Assembly: GCF_003144245.1 (NCBI RefSeq)
Contig: NW_020289976.1
Coordinates: forward strand, 1,116,001-1,180,000
Direction of reading: 5' to 3'
Length of the DNA: 64,000 bases
Source of the DNA: Jaminaea rosea
Lineage: Eukaryota > Basidiomycota > Exobasidiomycetes > Microstromatales
Shown here one piece after another: positions 20,148 to 30,432 of this stretch (positions within the stretch are counted from its first letter, which is position 1; every line of letters begins with the position of its first letter). A model generated the notes under the pieces. The model searched no databases. It saw only the letters and a program-made list of their open reading frames with translations, and was not told where the DNA came from. The translations under genes and the position numbers were made by a program.

Positions 20148-23100
20148 CTACTTCTCATTCTTCTCCGCATCAAATACCAACTCTCTCCTCTTGGCCAGCG
20201 GTGGCTTCAAACTAGTTAGGGTGACCATACCCGTCCCCACACCCCTGCTCGGTCCACCCATGATGATACTCTCACTCACTCCCGCTACATCGTCCTTCTT
20301 GCCATACAGCGCCGCATCGAAGAGATGGTCCGTCGTCTTCTCAAAGGAGGCCAGCATCAGTACACTGTCCTTCATCTTGGCAACACCAAAGCGGGTGATA
20401 CCAAGCACCTCGCCCTTGTACGTCATGACGTCGGCCAGGAGCATGACGTGACGCGGATCGATGCTCATACCGTGCGACGACATCGTGTAGTCGATCTCCT
20501 TATAGATGGACGTGCGCGCAGCCTCGATGCCAAGATGGCGGAACATCTCGTCTACGTGGTTCGTCTGGGTGCGGGTGCCCACAACCCCATCCGTAGTCAT
20601 GACCTCCTTGAGCCCATAGCCTTCAACGAGGAGCTTGCGCTTCCCCTTGTCGTCAGAAATGACCGCGCGCGTCGCCGTGGGGATACCCTTGATGATGATT
20701 TGAGGCAACTGACGCTTGAGCAGCTTCAAGCGGTAGTAGATAGCCGTGATATCCTCGTCCTTTTTGTCTGCTGAGATGTACACCCTGATCCTGTTCTTGT
20801 GAGGGCGAAGTGTGACATCTCCCTCCTTGATCTTGAGCTTTGGAGCGTTGATGATCGCCCGCCCAATGTCCTCGAGAGTGACTTCGAGCTGCAGCTTGTG
20901 GATCGCAGCCATGTCGATGTGCAAGCCAATGTAAACATATTCTGAACCCCACGCCTCTTCGATCACGGATGCAACGTCGCCGAGGAAAGTCTTCTCGATT
21001 CGACCCTTAACGATACGCGCTGCACGCTCGCTGTTCTCGCTGACGAGGGTAGCGTCAATGATGGGCGTGTTGATGTTCTTGGCCGCGTTGATGATCTCCT
21101 TGATGCGCGGTACACCGAGCGTAACGTTCATTGAGGCAACTCCGGCAAAGTGGAAAGTCTTGAGCGTCATCTGCGTTCCCGGCTCACCAATCGACTGGGC
21201 GCCAACAGCTCCGACTGCTGAGCCGGGCTCAATCTTGGCGCGAAGGTACTTGGTGTAGCAGAGTCGGAGGAACTCGTGGATGGCGCTCTTCTTGACCTTG
21301 GTCTTGTTGTCCACGATAGCCCTCTGCGCTGCATTCGCACCGAGCGTCAAGTCTGTGTCTTCATCCCACTCTTCCTCACGCTCCGTAGCCCCGTACATGG
21401 AGAAGTGCTCACGCACGGCTCCTGCTTTGTCAACGACGTACTCTTTGAGGAATTCGCGCACCTGCTCGCGATACTTCTCCGTCGTGAGCGACGTCCACTT
21501 GTGGCTCTGCAGTTCTGCCTCGACGATCTCGCTGATCTCGTAGGGGAGAAGACCGCGCTCCACCTTGTGCTCTACAACGGCTTTGGAGTGGCGCCATGAG
21601 CGGTGGTACTCCACGGGAAGAGCGTTGCCTTCGAGCTCGGCAGGGTCAAGTCCGTCGTCTCCGTAGGTGAATTGGACCACTCCGCCTGTAGAGTTGCGTA
21701 CTGACGTATCGTAGTGCGTCGACAGGTCCTCAAGCGCTTTCATTAGACGACGCTGCATGTAGCCCGTCTCGGCTGTCTTGACGGCTGTGTCGACCAGACC
21801 TTCACGACCTGAGATGGCGTGGAAAAGGAATTCGGTAGGAGTGAGGCCAGAGAAGAAGCTGTTGCGCACGAATCCTGCGCGAAAGAGGGAGAGGACGACA
21901 TGTTAGAGAGCGTGAATGGCGCGGTACCTCTTGTTCGCACCACTCACCCTTGGAAGGCGGATCCTTGGACTTCTTTGCAAAGTGCGGCAACGATCGATCC
22001 TGGAAGCCGTTGGGCACACGCGAACCAGAAATAATCTGCTGCCCCACGCAGGCCACCATTTGAGCGACGTTGATCTTGGACCCCTTGGATCCACACACCG
22101 CCATGATGAGCGGGGCGTTGTGACGCGACAGCTCCGTCATGCAGATCTCTCCTACATCGGATCGGACTCCACTCAACACACCCGAGATCATGTTCTCGAG
22201 CGTCTGCTCTTGGTTGCATCCTGGTAGGTTCTCCAGCTTGCCCAGCTTCGCCTGCCCGATCAGGTCCAAACACTGGCGGTAGGCGGCTTCGACTTTGCTG
22301 TCCTTGGTGAGGCGCAGATTGTCTCCTGGCATGACGTCGTTGATACCTAGTGAGAAGCCTTGATTGGCAAGCCAGCGGGCACACGTCTTTGCCAGTCTGT
22401 TCATGGCTTGAATCGCCGCATCTGGACCGTAGTCGCGTAGCATGACTCCGAAGACACTGTTCTTCTTGCCGTCTCCTACTGTCGACTTGTCCATCACACC
22501 ACACATGACCTCCGAGTTGACGATGACCAGGTAGCCATCATTGGGGCTCATATCCTTGATGAAGCTTCCCTTGGGCTTCTCAAAGGTCCTGCACTGCGCC
22601 TCGAGGTTGACGAGCTGCGGCGCGTCCTTGTTGGGACGGATGAGGCAGCTGAAGACTTGCTTGCCTGTCCAGAGCTGCTGAGGCTTCATGATCGCGGGCG
22701 GAGGGATGTCGATGTGCAGATTGGCGTCTGCAAAGTAAGAGCAGACCTGTGTGAATTGAGCACGATTGAAGAAGCGGTCGCGACGTGAAATGAGGAAGGA
22801 TGCCGTGATGAAGTCCTGGATAGCGGCGATGAGCGGCTCTCCGTTACGAGGCGTGACCAAGTTGTGCTTGACGCCCATGAGCACCGTCGCCTCCGTGCGA
22901 GCCTCCTCCGTCTGCGGTACGTGCATGTTCATCTCGTCACCGTCAAAGTCGGCGTTGTACGGGTTGCAGGCACACTCGTTGAGGCGAAATGTTCTCCACG
23001 GCCTGATCTTCGCCCTGTGCGACATGATGGACAGCTTGTGGAGGGAAGGCTGCCGATTGAAGAGGACAATGTCGCCGTCGCGAAGATGACGCTCGACGAT

Positions 23101-24535
23101 GTCGCCCACTTTGAGCTTCTCTGCTGCGATGGTGACGGATCCGCCGAACTTGAGGTACCTCTTCATCCCCGTCTCGGAGTCGGTGACGTAATTGGCACCT
23201 GGATGTGTCTCGCAGCCGTTCAAGACGGCCTTGCGTAGTGACTCAATGTTGTGCTCGAAGACGCGCTCTGGATATGTGAGGATCTTGGCCACCCTCTCCG
23301 GCACGGCGACCTCGTCAATCTTGAGATTGGGGTCGGGTGAGATGACGGTTCGACCAGAGAAATCGACACGCTTTCCTGACAGGTTGCCTCTGAATCGACC
23401 TTGCTTGCCCTTGAGTCGTTGACAGAAGCCTCTTCTCGGCTTGTCGTGGGGTATGAGTGGTTGACCGGGCATCTCAGAGTTGATGTAGAGGGCGACGGAG
23501 AGTTGCAGCCAATCCCACTGCTCCATGAGCTGTGTTGTCGCTGAGGCTTTGCCGCGCTGCTGCAGGCCCGTCTTGATGACTTGGTTTGTGAAGATGATCT
23601 CGCTCAACTTGACGGTCAAGTCGTCCTCGTTGGTCGCTCCATCTTGCTCGACTGTCGGACGAATGCAGACAGGAGGAACACAAATGTACTGCCAGATGTA
23701 CTCTTCCGGCCTGCCGTGCTCCGGCTTGAGACCTAGCAGCTCACAGTCCTCATCTGAGATGCGCTTGAAGAGGTCGAGGACCTTGAGCGGGTTGAGATCC
23801 TCCTGCGCCTTGTGAAGATGGGGTCTGATGTCGTAGGCGCCTCCTTGCTCAGACATCTTGAGAGCCCTGTCGAATGTCTTGTCGAATGCGGTTCGCTCAT
23901 CTGCTAGCTTCTTCTGCCTGAACTTCTCATGAACGATCTTGAGGGGTCCAGCCTTCTTGACAACGCCATTGATGGCATTGCACTTGGGACAATGGAGCAC
24001 TTTCCGAGCTTGTGTGTTAACAGCTTTGAAGGTAGCTGTACGCTGCAGGTTCTCGAGATTGGGCTTGCGGAAGGTGCGAAGGTGCTTGCGCTTTGTAGGC
24101 TCGTCGAGGAGGACTGTAGCGCACGTCTTGCAGATGACTTGGAGGATGGCTACGGTATGCTTGAAAAAGCCCCAATGGAAGACGGGCAAGACGAGGCGGA
24201 TGTAGCCGTAGTGACCTACGCAGTCAACTTGAGAGAGACCGCACGTCTCGCAATTGCCGGCTTTCGAAGGTACACCCTGAGCGAGCGAGGAGGAGTACGG
24301 GGCACAGGGAGTGAGCGTACGCTCATCGACACTGCTTGCTCGTCGTTACCCTACTTACCAGTCTTCTATCCAACACGCCCCCCTTCATGGGCGTCTTCTC
24401 CGACTCGCCGATCTTGTACAGCTCCCTAGTGATGCATTCCAGCTCTGAGATCTGGACGATGTCCTGCTGAGAGAGGACGCCAAATTGAATGTGTTTGATC
24501 TTCTTTGGCGCATCGTGTGACACAATCTCCTTCAT
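20148..24535 (-). CDS. RPC1: RNA polymerase III largest subunit (C160)
   Basis: Catalytic subunit of the nuclear polymerase that makes tRNA and 5S rRNA. Three exons: 24535-24359, 24276-21948 and 21874-20148. Introns are 82 nt (phase 0, after VLDRRL) and 73 nt (phase 1, within DPPSKGFVRNSF). Total 1410 aa, as expected for the family. The N-terminal zinc site begins [16 protein letters not shown] in exon 2. The Mg-binding active-site motif NADFDGDE lies near residue 500. Also present are [39 protein letters not shown]-like sequence (here [18 protein letters not shown], the trigger-loop side) and [27 protein letters not shown] in pieces of the bridge and jaw region. The start at 24535 gives [19 protein letters not shown], the family N terminus. 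Head to head with GET4. Confidence 0.97.
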
Positions 24536-24884
24536 CTTGGGCCGCGAGAAAGCCGCAACAGCGGCGCGGGGTCGCGTACGAAGACGATGAAGAGCACTCT
24601 AGAGCTCGACAGCTCTAGCGCGAAGGTTTGCGTCTACAGAGCCGAAGAGATGATATGAGCGAGTGGGACGAAATGATGATGGTAGTGGCGGAAAGGGCAG
24701 CGCCGCGCCAAGTCGCCCTCGACGACCAAAATCGAGTCGAGCGACGGACAAGATCGCCAACCGCCACGTGGGGCGTTGGGTCGCTCGACTGCACGGACCG
24801 TAAGGGAGCTCGAGGAGTAGCTGGACATCTTCCTCTCCTCCCTCCCCCCCCGGTAGCAACTCTCACCTGCCCTCTTCTGCCGCC
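24536..24884. promoter_or_regulatory. Shared RPC1/GET4 promoter with CCACGTGG palindrome
   Basis: A 349-bp region between two divergent start codons. It contains the palindromic E-box CCACGTGG at 24774-24781, 111 bases before the GET4 start, and a C/T-rich GET4 leader. The E-box is the type bound by bHLH factors such as Cbf1; binding here is inference. Confidence 0.5.
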
Positions 24885-26194
24885 ATGTCAGCATACGATA
24901 CCCACCAGAGACTGCGCACAAAGGCGATCCGCCAGCTCAAGAAGAAGGCCTACGATGATGCAATCAAGACGATCGGAGACGGCTCGGTGCAGATGCTTGA
25001 GGCCAAGGAGCAAGGAAGCGGTTGCGACTTGGCCGTCTACCTCGTAGACATCTACACCCAGTCAGGCAAGCCGTGTGACGAAGAGAGCAGGAAGAGACTG
25101 GTACAAATCATCTCGCTGGCTGCCAACGATTTCTGGAGGAAGAAGGTCATCGACGCGGCAATCAAATGGTCGGTGCAGGCTTCACGCAACCCGGCAGGAG
25201 ACAGTCAGCTTCGCCTCGCTATCGCAGATATGTTGGCGAAGGAAGGAAGCTACTTTGCCGCAGAGGGGCACTATATTGCTGCTTGCGTAGCTCCCCCTGC
25301 CGGCTCGTCGGCTCACGTGCCGGAGCATGCGCCAAAGTCGTTCGCGCTCATGATGATCGAGTGGCTTGGCAGCTTCGCGCAGGAGGTGACCAAGCAGGAA
25401 GGAGAGTCAAGAGAGGCGGCCGTCGTTGAGAGGACAGAGTCTGGGCGATTTGCATTGCGAGCTGTGCTCCCGTGAGTTGACAAAGGAGGGCATATAGTCT
25501 GTCACGTCTCCACGCTGACCTGTTCCCTCCCGTGATCGCCGCCAGCCTCCTCGGCCTTAAAGCTCCCGACGCAGCGAAAGGCTTCCTATCCATCTTCATC
25601 TCACGTCTGATGACCAAGCATCCGAGCCTTCTCCTCCCCATGAACCCCAACCCGCGCCCCTACACGACACCTGCAGGCGCAGATTCCGCCTCGTCACCAG
25701 CTCCACCGCCCCCCAAGGGTCTTCAGCTTTACGTGACTGGGAATCCGGACCTAAACTTCGCCCAAATGGCCCTTGCACTCACGCTGCACGCCATCTCTTC
25801 CGTCTCCAGCGGTAGCAGCAGAGTCCCGGAGGGGCTGAAGCAGGCATGGATCTCCCTCGTCCGCCAGTACGAGCGTGAAGGCGGAGAAGCGGTTCACGAG
25901 CCCGGCACAGGGGACGCCATCAACAGTGTATCGACTAGCTATTTCCAGCTGCAAGCGCAGAGGCCTCAGGGAAACTTCATGCAGGACATGCTCAGTTCAC
26001 TCATGGGTGGTGGCGGGTCACAGCCAGGGCAGGGTCGTATTGCGGGGGGTGCTGGAGGAGAGGAGGCGGAGAAGGTGCAGGCATTGGCTATCAAGCAGGC
26101 GCCTGAGCCGGAAGCGAAACAGGCACAAGGCGGGGGAGAGGGGGAGGAGCAGGAGGGGGCTATTGAGGCTCCGGAGGAGGAAGATCTCGACTGA
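24885..26194 (+). CDS. GET4: GET complex subunit Get4
   Basis: Cytosolic partner of Get5 that passes tail-anchored membrane proteins from Sgt2 to the Get3 ATPase. Exons 24885-25471 and 25546-26194, intron of 74 nt (GTGAGT...CCAG, phase 2); 411 aa, about 100 longer than yeast Get4. The alpha-helical repeat body begins QRLRTKAIRQLKKKAYDDAI, typical of the family, followed by SGCDLAVYLVDIYTQSG and AEGHYIAA; exon 2 has KGFLSIFISRL and NFAQMALALTLHAI. The extra length is a Pro-rich insert near residue 240 and an acidic Glu/Gly/Gln-rich C-terminal tail. The start ATG has a CCGCCATG context. Confidence 0.93.
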
Positions 26195-26296
26195 GCCAGG
26201 GCGACAATGCCACCACAGTAGCTCACGCGACACTCTCGTCGTTGCTTCTTGGCTTGGGTATAATACAATTTGCACTTTGCGACGCCACATTCTTCC

Positions 26297-27359
26297 CTAG
26301 AATTGCGGCCTCCTCTTCCTCCCCGTGTACTTCGAGTTTTCAGGGACGTCCTTCTTCCCCCTCTTCTTATAGAGCTCCTTCTTCCTCATGATCCATTCCT
26401 TGCTGCCCTTTTCCATCCCAAACTTGTCTTCTTTGGCGCGTTGCTTCTTCGACTTGCCACCACCCTTCTTGTCAAATCGGCCACCTCGCTCTCGCTTCGA
26501 CTGGAATTTGGCTTGAGCTGGGCCTGCACGGGAAGGGCCAGCGCCGTCCTCATCGAGGTCCTGCTCATGTTCCGCCCTCAAGCCCTGCGGCAGCGCTTGG
26601 TCCTCATTCATGGCCACGTCCTGCCCATACTCCTCCATCCCCTTTGGTCGGGTCATCGCTCCACCGCTCCACAGGACGAGGAAGAATTTCTTTGCCTTCT
26701 TCGAGTTTGGATAGTCGACCACCAGTCCACCACCAAACCCAGCGCGCGTAGCAGCATTCATGATCATGCGTACTTGATCGTCATCCTGCGGGTAGAACTG
26801 GAAGACGGCTCGCGCCCCACGGGAGAGGGCGGCGTGGAGCGTCGTGAAGAATTGCAGGAGTCGAGCAGTAGGGGAGTGCGAGGTCGAGTCGGCGTTACAC
26901 AGCCATTGAAGGACGGAAATACTGATAGCGCCGTCGAATGTGCCTGCTCGGTAAGGGACACCCTGGCCGCCATCTGCGAGCATCACGTCCCCCTCGACGT
27001 CCCTGTCCAGGGCCACCTCGAGCATTGAGGGGCTGATGTCGAAGCCAACCCACTCGTGGCCGTACTCTGTGAGGATCTCGCCCGAGAGGCCTGACCCGCA
27101 GCCGATGTCCAAGAGAAGGGCCCCAGACTCTGCCTTCCAAGCGGGCAGATTGAGAAGCTCGATGGCTCGATGTGTCATGCTGGCCTGGATGTTCTGGATA
27201 CGCGAGCTGAGAAGCGGTGCGTCCAGAGTCCCAGGGCGTAAGTAAGGCATCGAACGAGGTCGAGGGGAGCTTCATCTGCACTCACTTGGCAGTGTATTTG
27301 CCCGCCTCATCGTCTCCATAGAAGATCTCGGGCGGTGCGAGATGCTCTGGCCTGCTCAT
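26297..27359 (-). CDS. BUD23: 18S rRNA (guanine-N7) methyltransferase
   Basis: SAM-dependent enzyme that methylates the 18S rRNA G1575-equivalent late in 40S assembly, in complex with Trm112. Exons 27359-27286 (MSRPEHLAPPEIFYGDDEAGKY...) and 27206-26297, intron of 79 nt (GTGAGT...CTCAG, phase 2) inside YTANSRIQ; 327 aa. The SAM motif I reads LLLDIGCGSGLSG, the next block VGFDISPSML and motif II-like GTFDGAISISVLQWL. The C-terminal WBS-type basic tail (KKGGGKSKKQR, KSKEWI-like SKEWIMRKKELYKKRG) ends KYTGRKRRPQF. A 30-40 aa disordered acidic insert (DLDEDGAGPSRAG) between the fold and the tail makes it longer than yeast Bud23. Convergent with GET4, head to head with DRE2. Confidence 0.96.
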
Positions 27360-27848
27360 GCTGGGCGCCGATCAATGCTCAATGTGGTCGTGAGGTGTTT
27401 GATGATGGAGGGGAGAACGGACAGAGCTGCTTCCTTGATCGTTGGTCGTTGCCAAAATTCAAATGCGACTTTCAGGAAGGCCAGGCCGAGGCTGCTTGGC
27501 CTGACTTCGGCCGCAAGAACTTGGCGTGTGGCGGCGGCCTGTGGTGTGTGCAGGCGGGCAGGCGGGCGGGCGGATGAACTGAGGCGGCAAATCAAAGCTC
27601 GCGACTTGACTCGCAGTGGCCTCTTAATCTTTGCAAATCGACGCTCAGCCAGCCAAGCCAGGTATCTTCCTTCCCCACCATCACCGCCATCCTCAACAAT
27701 TAAGCCTGAAATCGGCCCTCGTCTCATCGTTTAGCGCTCATAGACCAGAACAGCTTTCGACGACGGCTATCATCGTAGCTTCGCCCTCCTCCAGCTCCCG
27801 TCTCGTACCGTCGTAAGCCCATCGTCGCTCGCTCCTACTCCCTCCGCA
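27360..27848. promoter_or_regulatory. BUD23/DRE2 divergent promoter
   Basis: 489 bases between two divergent starts. It holds a short GGCGGGCGGGC repeat near 27555-27575 and a C/T-rich leader before DRE2. No coding signal. Confidence 0.45.
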
Positions 27849-29052
27849 ATGGTCCCGGACGTCAACATGGCCTTTGCTGCCTCGTCATCATCCACCATGG
27901 CTGGCCCTCAACCTCATCAATCCAACGGAATGGTGACAGGAGAGGCTAGCCAGGATCGCGTCCTCGTCATTGGATCGATGGCCGCTGCGCAGAGCGGCCA
28001 GTACCAGCAGGCTGTGCATGAGGCTGGTCAGGGTGGAGAGAAGCAAGTTGAGATGCATATGGCCGATCGTCTCACTGACGGAGGTGAGCCGACATCCACA
28101 GTGCATCACCTTCCGACTGGTCTTGCCGTGCTCACACCATCCCTCCCCCGCGCGCACAGCTACCACACTCAGCCCCTCCACCTACGCAATGGCCATCCTC
28201 CTCCTCACACCTTCTGATGCACAGAACGGCGGCCTACTGTCCACCCTTTTGGCTAGTCTGCGAGACAATGGCTCGATGACCATCCAGCTTGTCGGTCAGG
28301 CAGACGAGAGCAGCGTCAAGAGGACAAGAGGCGAGGTCATCCTCGCAGGATTCACAAAGGCAGTTGTCCAGGAGGGAGGCCAGATCGTCGCACAGAAGCC
28401 TGCTCAGAGCGCCGCATCCATGGGCCTGGAGCGCAACGGCACCAGCAACGGCGTCTCACTCAACAATGGTGCCTCTTCTTCATCCTCTTCGTCATCTGCT
28501 GCCCTCCCATTGAGGCGAAAGGCAGCCAACGGCTCCTCGTCCAACGGCTCCGCCAAGTCCTCGCTTTGGGCCACAAGCACCCCTCCTCAGATCAATCCGG
28601 AGTCCCTTCTTAGCGAAGCAGACCGCCTCGTCCCCCAAGCGGCTCGCCGGGAGGACTGTGACCTGGAGTCTGCCCTCGCCGGCGGACGAAGGAAGAAGGC
28701 GTGCAAAGGCTGCACGTGCGGGTTGCGCGAATTGGAGGACGAAGAAGAATTGGCTCGAATGAACGGCACAGAAATCGTGAGGCTGGACGCGAGCGATCAG
28801 GATCTGCCTGGTGGAAGTAAGGGTGGGGCACCACCGAGGACGGAGGTGACGGAGACTGTTGTGGACGAACGCGGGGTCACGAGGGTTGTCAAGCGTATCC
28901 AAGTGGACACATCCGGTGCAGCCTCGTCCAGCTGTGGAAGCTGTACATTGGGGGATGCCTTCAGATGCAGCTCATGCCCTTACTTGGGGTTGCCCGCCTT
29001 TAAGCCGGGAGAGATGGTCCTCATCCCGGACTCGATGGATGATGACCTCTAG
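27849..29052 (+). CDS. DRE2: Fe-S cluster assembly protein Dre2 (CIAPIN1/anamorsin)
   Basis: Electron carrier that, with the flavoprotein Tah18, feeds the cytosolic iron-sulfur assembly machinery. Exons 27849-28083 and 28160-29052, intron of 76 nt (GTGAGC...CACAG, phase 1). The acceptor at 28158-28159 was chosen over one at 28223-28224 because only it keeps frame and restores the family block [14 protein letters not shown]. Total 375 aa. N-terminal SAM-methyltransferase-like domain (about 1-135), Ser/Asn-rich linker, then two C-terminal cluster motifs: C-x(n)-CKGCTC near residues 245-263 ([2Fe-2S]) and CGSC...CSSC near 332-346 ([4Fe-4S]) followed by [12 protein letters not shown]. Confidence 0.96.
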
Positions 29053-29183
29053 GCGGTAAGGATCAGTAAGCGCAAGTGTATCTTTCCGTCTTTTCATGTA
29101 TTCGATCGACTGTCCGCTTCCTCATCGTAATCCTATCGGCTCTTTCATTGCGCCCTCTTATCTACTTCACTGAGCTCTCTCAT

Positions 29184-30032
29184 CTATACTTTGCTTCCCA
29201 CATCCGCCTCCTCCCCCCTTCCCATCCTACTAGCTCTTCTCGCTCTCCACTCTCCCACCCCCCTCTCAAAGGTACCCAAGTCCAAGCCCTGATGCCCGAC
29301 CTCGACGAAATGGACGCCCAACTTCGTCCCCACCTCCGAATTGCGATACTCGTCGTCAAAGAAGATCATGTCCTCGTAGACGATCCCAGAGTCTGCATGC
29401 AGTTGGCGAAAGTGGCTTATCTTGCTGCCAGGGTAGATCTCGTTGAAATTGAAAAGAGTCCATGACTTGAGGGCTTCTGAGGAGGGTGACCGTGGGGAGT
29501 CGTCGATTAGGTAGAGACCATTGAGCGCTTGCTTTGCTGCTGAGGGGGCTGAGGTGCGTGAGGCGGCTGCGATTGCTATGTTGTGGCGGCGGCAGAAGAA
29601 GAGAATGGAGCTGGGTACGAACGGGCGAGACGATCACAATCAGTGCTTCTGGCGGGGGGTGGTATTCAACGGGAGCCAGGGCTGCTTGCTCACGGGACGT
29701 GGGGGAAGAAGGAGAGTGGCTGGCCATGTCGATCCACGACCTTGTTGATCGCGTTGCCCTTGCGCTTGATTGGCGTATCGACGTGCGTGTCCACCCAGCT
29801 GTGTGGGTGGTGCGGGGCAGTCAGACCCGGTCTGAGTCTGTCGTCACCATCTCATCTCTCGCAGGACTCACAGGGGCCAAAGGGTATAATCGAGATCGAA
29901 GACGGCCATCTTGGGCATAGGGCCCTTGGCTGCCAAGTTCTCGAGACTCTGCACGATATGACTCGTCTCTGGCGCGACGTCTTCGCTCGACGAAGATTCT
30001 CTTGATGCCGCCTGTCTACTTTTGCGAGGCAT
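29184..30032 (-). CDS. Magnesium-dependent phosphatase, MDP-1-like (HAD family)
   Basis: Small HAD-superfamily phosphatase; MDP-1 acts on phosphotyrosine or glycated substrates, the true substrate is uncertain. Three exons: 30032-29872, 29798-29694 and 29610-29184; introns of 73 and 83 nt (GTGAGT/GTGAGC, both phase 2). Total 230 aa. The HAD nucleophile motif reads VFDLDYTLWPLWVDTHVDT, giving D46 and D48; motif II region IAIAAASRT and motif III FFDDEYRNSEVG follow, all as in MDP-1. The N terminus up to residue 35 is Ser/Glu-rich and extra. A longer in-frame start at 30380 exists but would cover the whole promoter shared with the next gene, so 30032 is preferred. Its end lies 131 bases from the DRE2 stop. 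Confidence 0.92.
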
Positions 30033-30432
30033 TGTGGCGAGAGGCGACGAGGAAGTAATGGCGAGGAAGCCAATTTCAAAAGGTCCTTCGCCGTAAAGTG
30101 GTGAGCCTCGGCGAATTTTGGTGGCCGCTGTTCTGTCCGTCGTGTGGAGTCGAGTCGAGTCGAGTCCTCGCGCTCGAGACGAGAAAGATGAGCCGCCGCT
30201 GCGAAAGAGTCGTGCGGACGCGAATGAGGGAGCGAAGCGCGTCCGAATTCTCATCCTTCCTTTGTCCAATTCATTTCTCACCCTATCTCGGCCCTCCTCT
30301 TCATCCCTCTCTTGCTCCATACTACCAGCGCTCCTTTGCGCAATTGTGGACTCCCTTTGCCTTGCTTCGCCCTGCCTCATCTTGTGATTTAGCTGAACGG
30401 CAAGCGGTTCACTCCCCCTTTACGCGACCATC
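30033..30432. promoter_or_regulatory. MDP1-like/TOS4-like divergent promoter
   Basis: 400 bases between divergent starts. Contains a (GAGTC)4 pentanucleotide repeat at 30147-30166 and two ACGCGA elements (30218-30223 and 30422-30427). ACGCG is the core of the MluI cell-cycle box bound by MBF in ascomycete yeasts; use here is inference. Confidence 0.4.

Noticed and set aside
28160-28224. Alternative DRE2 splice acceptor at 28223-28224
   Set aside because: It breaks the reading frame and removes the conserved [11 protein letters not shown] block; the acceptor at 28158-28159 fits frame and family.
30033-30380. Longer start for the MDP-1-like phosphatase at 30380
   Set aside because: It would extend the protein across nearly the whole promoter of the divergent TOS4-like gene with Arg-rich sequence lacking any feature.
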